Source: a virus | Reading direction: 5' to 3' (one strand) | DNA length: 32,814 nt | Virus record (IMG/VR): IMGVR_UViG_3300047994_000086 | Span: 1 to 32,814 of that record | In this document: in pieces, positions 28,749-32,814 of the stretch | How positions within the stretch are numbered: position 1 is the first letter of the stretch | Layout of the letters: each line of letters opens with the position of its first letter | Program-made: the position numbers and the translations under genes | The notes under the pieces: model-generated | Database searches by the model: none | Told to the model about the DNA's origin: nothing | What the model saw: only the letters and a program-made list of their open reading frames with translations

Positions 28749-31660
28749 TATCCCTGGTAATTGTTTATCTTTATTAAGTTGACCTTACACTTGCAGATCT
28801 CCCCGACTATGTAATCTTCTATGCTAGTCACAAAGTACCAAGAGTCCACTATGTACACCTGGTCATTGAACTGCAGTTGCTGCACGTCCTGGTAAGTCAG
28901 CACTAGGGTCATCGACAACTTGCTGGCAAAGGGGTCATACATGCAGTTGAACCACTTAGACCAGTAGACCTGAAAAGCACCAGCAGCACCCTGCTCCAAG
29001 TTAGGGACAGGTGTAGAGTAGCTAGTATAGGTGGAAGAAGCTGCCACGCTGTTGGCTGGCGGGTTTATCCAAGAAGAGTAGTCCCAGTGCAACCCAGAAG
29101 CAGCGGGCCCTTGAGAAATAGTGTTGGGTGAGAAGACTCCTATGTGGTCAACGCTAGAAACTAGTGGGTAAGCAGCTAGCGGGCCAGAAGAAGCACCCCT
29201 TTCTACCACCACCACACCACCACCTGGGTTGCTAGGGTCAGCTGGTGAGTAACCAGAACCCCCGTTGGAGGACATGTCATCCCAGAATCTCCAGTTTATT
29301 CTACCAAAGTTAGTAGGTGCAGTCCACATAGTATTTGCATCATGAAAGCTGTAGGTTGGTGTAGGGACAACACCGTTGTAGTAGAATAACCTCGGAACTT
29401 GAACTATGGGTAGTATCTTTCCCACCGAGGTAGCAACGCTGTTCATCGGGTTCACCTGGTCAGCCTTAGCGAAGTGGGGTATCATCATACCTACAGTGTC
29501 TGGAACTTGCTCGTTAGAACCTCCAGCCCTGTAACCTATTGGGCCCAGGGGTACAGGTGCGAAGAACCCTTCCACTTTCTGCTCACCAGTGATAGTCTGT
29601 ATACCAGAGTCTGTCCTCAACCAACCGTAGACGTACTTGTTATTCTGCTGGTAGAGGTAGTTGAGGTAGTCAGCATCTTCAGCGTCGGTGAAGAACATTT
29701 CCCGTTTCATGTCCCTGTAAAGGGCAGTATCTGTCACGGGAGAACCCTCGTCAAGCTTGTGTGTCCAGTCGTGCTTGTTACCGCTCTGTATCCAGTTTGT
29801 CCAGGGTTGCACGTTGCTGAAGTGGTAGGGTTGTGACTTGTCAGCCACCCAGACTAGCTTGAACTTGTCAGTCAGACCCTTGATGAAGTCAACTTGTTTC
29901 TTGTTATCAGGTAACATTTCCTGGATACTACCCATCCCTGTTGGCCAAGCAGTGCATATCCATATCATGTTGACTGAGGAGCACCTTGCACTGCTGTGTA
30001 CAGGTAGAGCAGCGGGTGCAGTCACCTGAAGTTGCAAGATATCCCTAGCGTTCATGAATATCGTGAAGTTCATGCCAAAACTAGCAGGAACTGGAGCAGT
30101 GGAAGAGCTTGTGGTAGGCACAAAGTGTATGGTGCTACCAGTCAGCGCAATGTACTGCACTCCGGCATCGTTGACAGCTTGAATAGTCCATGAAGCAGTC
30201 GTTGCACCAGTAGACCACCACTGTATACCACCTATAGTACCAGAGGGAAAGAACTGGTCATTTACCACCGTGAAGCTGTAGTTACCAGTGACAGGTGCAG
30301 TGAACGTTACTGGAGGACATGCACCGTTGTAAGCTGCTAGACCACCTGTAGCATCTATACCTGGGTTTCCGCTCCTGCTATTCCAGTTAGTCAAGTTGAA
30401 CCCTCTAGTAGCAGTTCCTGTGATTACTACTGGTACTGTACCAACTGTACCATCAGTGAACGAGGGGCCCACGTTGTAGATGGGCTGGTAATCTAGGCAG
30501 TAGCTATGCGCTCCAACACTAGTGAAGTTAGAGTCTTCGAAATTGTAAGTTGACTTGCACTGTTCGATCACGTTATCCCTGAAGAGAGTCAGCAAAGTGC
30601 ACTTGAAGTAGGCTAACCCAGGGTAACGGCTCCTCTCCTCGTTCTCAGTAGACAAGTACAAGTTGCTGAATTTGAAATTGGGTGCCTGGCTGACAGTTTC
30701 CAGCCCGTTCAAGAAGTTACTGTTGTAAGTGTAACCAGCATCGTTGACTATGGCATCGACAATGGCCCTTGCTCGAATGGCAGGTTTCATCTGCGAGATA
30801 CCCAGCTGTCCACCTTTCCAGAGGGGTGCAGTCGGGTTAGGGTTGTAACCCAGCGAGGGGCCAAAGGTGGCTCCAGTGAAAGAGAACTGGTAACCCACTG
30901 AGTGGGTTGGTACGGTAGGTTGGTTGTTTATCTCGTTGTAGTCGTAACCGTAGTTTACTAGAGGAAAGAGTATGTCACCGTCTTGGCCCTTCATTGCTAG
31001 GGAAGCTACTGGACAGTTGGGCCCACCCACGCCGTAACCAGTCTCTCCAGCGATGAAGTTACCATCAGGTTTGAAGTAACCGGGTTGTGACAGGGTGTAC
31101 CAGCTAGCAGTCACACCGTTGACTGCGTCTATGCTGCTCAACCCTGTCCAGTCAATGTTGTACTTTGACATGTCCAGGTCAGACAACCTGCCCGTCTGGG
31201 GAGGTGGAGTGTAGGGGCTAGCACCGTTGTAGACTGCGGCAGAAGCACCAGTCAGGGCACCTATCGAGGCCATGAAGTTCTGGACAGCTCCCTGAAATAG
31301 CACTTCGTAGCTGTAAGTCCCGTCCTTGCGGTTCCTGATGACCTGGTTCAGCAAGATATTACCAGACTTGAAGAGTGCACCGTTGACAGTCAAGTAAGCT
31401 GCGTTCAGCAACGCCCTGTTATAGGACACTCCGTTGACTGAGTAAGCAGTCTTGAAAAACTTGTTGTTGGTAGCAGTGTTGGGTAGCGTGAAGGGTTTAG
31501 TGAACTCAGAGACATTGTTAGAGTTCATCACGTCGTACCCTTGCAAGGTCATCCTGATGGGTTCAGTCTGGTCAATGTCTAGCTGCACAAAGTTTGACCA
31601 GCTAGCACCCGCTGGTAGAAAAGGGTCTTGAACAAAGAGGCAGACTGTCTGAGATGGCAT
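28748..31660 (-). CDS. Large tail protein (distal tail/baseplate hub type)
   Basis: The 970-residue protein begins with a beta region (about 5-145) containing EFTKPFTLPNTATNNKFFKTAYSVNG, a pattern I associate with Bacteroidota-phage tail proteins that follow or precede the tape measure. The middle is rich in Tyr, Asn, Gly and Ser. Near the C-terminus are YWSKWFNCMYDPFASKL and strands typical of hub proteins. It is likely part of the tail tip. Its stop overlaps the tape measure start. No catalytic motif is visible. Confidence 0.7.
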   Translation of the reverse strand: MPSQTVCLFVQDPFLPAGASWSNFVQLDIDQTEPIRMTLQGYDVMNSNNVSEFTKPFTLPNTATNNKFFKTAYSVNGVSYNRALLNAAYLTVNGALFKSGNILLNQVIRNRKDGTYSYEVLFQGAVQNFMASIGALTGASAAVYNGASPYTPPPQTGRLSDLDMSKYNIDWTGLSSIDAVNGVTASWYTLSQPGYFKPDGNFIAGETGYGVGGPNCPVASLAMKGQDGDILFPLVNYGYDYNEINNQPTVPTHSVGYQFSFTGATFGPSLGYNPNPTAPLWKGGQLGISQMKPAIRARAIVDAIVNDAGYTYNSNFLNGLETVSQAPNFKFSNLYLSTENEERSRYPGLAYFKCTLLTLFRDNVIEQCKSTYNFEDSNFTSVGAHSYCLDYQPIYNVGPSFTDGTVGTVPVVITGTATRGFNLTNWNSRSGNPGIDATGGLAAYNGACPPVTFTAPVTGNYSFTVVNDQFFPSGTIGGIQWWSTGATTASWTIQAVNDAGVQYIALTGSTIHFVPTTSSSTAPVPASFGMNFTIFMNARDILQLQVTAPAALPVHSSARCSSVNMIWICTAWPTGMGSIQEMLPDNKKQVDFIKGLTDKFKLVWVADKSQPYHFSNVQPWTNWIQSGNKHDWTHKLDEGSPVTDTALYRDMKREMFFTDAEDADYLNYLYQQNNKYVYGWLRTDSGIQTITGEQKVEGFFAPVPLGPIGYRAGGSNEQVPDTVGMMIPHFAKADQVNPMNSVATSVGKILPIVQVPRLFYYNGVVPTPTYSFHDANTMWTAPTNFGRINWRFWDDMSSNGGSGYSPADPSNPGGGVVVVERGASSGPLAAYPLVSSVDHIGVFSPNTISQGPAASGLHWDYSSWINPPANSVAASSTYTSYSTPVPNLEQGAAGAFQVYWSKWFNCMYDPFASKLSMTLVLTYQDVQQLQFNDQVYIVDSWYFVTSIEDYIVGEICKCKVNLIKINNYQG

Positions 31661-31678
31661 TCGCGGAGCGTGTTTATG

Positions 31679-31685
31679 TATATAT
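31679..31685 (-). promoter_or_regulatory. TATATA element before large tail gene
   Basis: The minus strand reads GTAATATATACATAAAC; it overlaps the upstream stop and lies 18 bases before the ATG at 31660. TAATATATACAT is identical to the element before the collagen-like gene. Confidence 0.35.
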
Positions 31686-31969
31686 TACGAGTTCATGACG
31701 TACCAGTAGAAGGTGGAACTGTCAGCCACTGAGGAAGAGTTGACAGTGAAGCTGGAACCCGTGTTGAAGAGGTTGCTGGGTGCTGAGAGGAACCCCTGAG
31801 TGCCCGCTGGTTGACCGTAGCTGAGAAAGACCAGGCTGGTAGCAAGCACCGCTGTGCAAGGGACAACGCAAGTGCCCAAGGTCAGCTGAGCTGTGCCCGA
31901 GGTAACCTGCTTGTAGGGGCTGATCGCTCCTGTCTGTACAAGCTGCTGGTAGGAGGGTAAGTCTGGCAT
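31685..31969 (-). CDS. Small virion-associated protein, 94 residues
   Basis: The protein begins MPDLPSYQQLVQTGAISPYK, then has a Thr/Val/Ser-rich beta part (SGTAQLTLGTCVVPCTAVLATSLVFLS) and a C-terminus with SSVADSSTFYWYVMNS. It is Ser/Thr-rich and resembles beta-sandwich capping or decoration proteins. Its ATG overlaps the fibre stop (TAATG) and its TAA is part of a TATATA element. It probably acts with the fibre as cap or chaperone, but no family is recognised. Confidence 0.6.
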   Translation of the reverse strand: MPDLPSYQQLVQTGAISPYKQVTSGTAQLTLGTCVVPCTAVLATSLVFLSYGQPAGTQGFLSAPSNLFNTGSSFTVNSSSVADSSTFYWYVMNS

Positions 31970-32814
31970 TACGATCTGAAGTATTTTACTGTGAGAAACT
32001 CGGCGAAGACCTTGTTGTTGAAGTCTTGACCAAGCACCCCGTTGAAGTTGAGGTTGATGGGCGCTGAGAAGCTGAGACCGGTGAGGTCATAGACAGCCGC
32101 GGTGGCCTGGTTGGTGACAGGGTTTGTCGAGGCGTCTCGTGTCACTCCCCTGACTGTGCTAGCATCTGACTTGACAAGGGTGACCTCGGCGGTGAAGGTG
32201 TTGTAGGTGGAGGGTGCCGAGGAACCTATGGTGTAGACTAGCTGGCTACCAAAGTAGATGTCAACTTCTGCAGAGTGTGTGGAACCAGTGGTGGAGCACT
32301 GGTAGTAACCCCCGAGGAGCACCTTGAGGCTGTCACCGTTGTTGACAAGAGTGTTGGCCGGTACAGCGTAGCTGAGGAGTATCGAGCCAGTGGAACCGGT
32401 GGGGGAACCCAGGAACTGGACAGTAGTGTAAGACTCTGTCAGACCAGAGACATCATGGAGGGTGGCCACCTGGTCAGTGCGGACAGGGAAGTAGAGTGAG
32501 TGTGCACCAGTGCCACCAGTGATCGAGAGCGCCAGTGAACCGAATGGCTCAACAAAGGTGACTGAGGAGGCAGTCGAGCCAGTCAGCGATACGTTGAGAG
32601 CTAGCTGGTGCGTGCCAGAGTTGTCCTGTAGAGTGATGTTGGGGTCAGGGCTGATGATGACGTTGGAGGTGGAACCAGCAGCAAAGAAGACCTGGTTGGA
32701 AGTGGTGGCACCAGCGGTAGTGACTGACTGGAAAGAGGCACCTGTGGTGATGTCAGAGAGGTAGGCCACAGTGCCACCCATGCTCCTGAAGATAGCACCA
32801 CCTGACATTGTCTC
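31969..32814 (-). CDS. Tail fibre protein, C-terminal part (continues from 1..1002)
   Basis: This frame enters from the right edge and ends at 31969; its first 53 codons (32656-32814) are the copy of bases 1-159. Joined at the repeat, it supplies 228 residues after the 334 encoded in 1-1002. It has a FAAGSTSN fibre motif, FGSLALSITGGTGAHSLYFP (about 96-115 from Met at 32808) and a C-terminal beta domain (SYAVPANTLVNNGDSLKVLLGG ... FNNKVFAEFLTVKYFRS) of the sort found at fibre tips. The Met at 32808 is internal, not the true start. The one mismatch changes Ile to Thr in the shared part. Confidence 0.8.
   Translation of the reverse strand, partial: ETMSGGAIFRSMGGTVAYLSDITTGASFQSVTTAGATTSNQVFFAAGSTSNVIISPDPNITLQDNSGTHQLALNVSLTGSTASSVTFVEPFGSLALSITGGTGAHSLYFPVRTDQVATLHDVSGLTESYTTVQFLGSPTGSTGSILLSYAVPANTLVNNGDSLKVLLGGYYQCSTTGSTHSAEVDIYFGSQLVYTIGSSAPSTYNTFTAEVTLVKSDASTVRGVTRDASTNPVTNQATAAVYDLTGLSFSAPINLNFNGVLGQDFNNKVFAEFLTVKYFRS

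Noticed and set aside
1-32814. Diversity-generating retroelement, CRISPR array, tRNA, integrase
   Set aside because: The variable-looking fibre prompted a search, but no reverse transcriptase, template repeat, regularly spaced repeats, tRNA-like cloverleaf or recombinase was recognised.

Overview
The window looks like the complete genome of a tailed phage (Caudoviricetes, long flexible tail) that probably infects a member of the Bacteroidota. Bases 1-159 recur at 32656-32814 with one mismatch, and a tail-fibre reading frame runs off the left edge and continues in frame at that repeat. The natural reading is therefore a circular (or circularly permuted) molecule of about 32,655 bp. Signs of the host group are the near absence of Shine-Dalgarno sites (starts follow A/T-rich leaders), tail, chaperone and lipoprotein types familiar from Bacteroidota phages, and two promoter-like sites resembling the Bacteroidota -33/-7 consensus. 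The host assignment is inference.

There are four transcription blocks. (1) A long leftward block runs from about 10.83 kb down through the contig junction to 25.37 kb: replication initiator with an internal origin, AAA+ helicase-loader-like ATPase, small genes, a phage sigma factor, lysozyme, small and large terminase, tail-completion proteins, a tail assembly chaperone with a -1 frameshift, two fibre/adhesin proteins, a large tail protein, tape measure, XkdF-type prohead protease and a two-helix membrane protein. (2) A short rightward block at 11.07-12.98 kb holds an HNH-like protein lacking the key histidine, a small CxxC membrane protein and small unknowns. (3) A leftward block at 22.86-12.97 kb holds scaffold, major capsid, two tail-tube-like paralogues, a duplicated-domain protein, a collagen-like fibre, a glycine-rich LamG adhesin, small genes, portal and connector. 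(4) A rightward accessory block at 22.96-25.38 kb holds very small genes, a KTSC-domain protein, a 20-residue amphipathic peptide and a lipoprotein.

No integrase, repressor, DNA polymerase, tRNA, CRISPR array or reverse transcriptase was seen. Replication probably relies on host enzymes recruited by the O-like initiator and the small loader, with a lambda-like origin (iterons beside an A/T-rich stretch) inside the initiator gene. Gene expression probably involves the phage sigma factor. A recurring TATATA element, found at ten gene edges and not noticed inside any gene, is a candidate target. A complete intrinsic terminator directly in front of the initiator start codon suggests attenuation of the replication operon.

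The points most worth checking are the TATATA/sigma pairing, the attenuator with a loop-leader pairing, the origin, the chaperone frameshift, the compositional patch in the junction-spanning fibre gene, and the accessory block ending in a lipoprotein.
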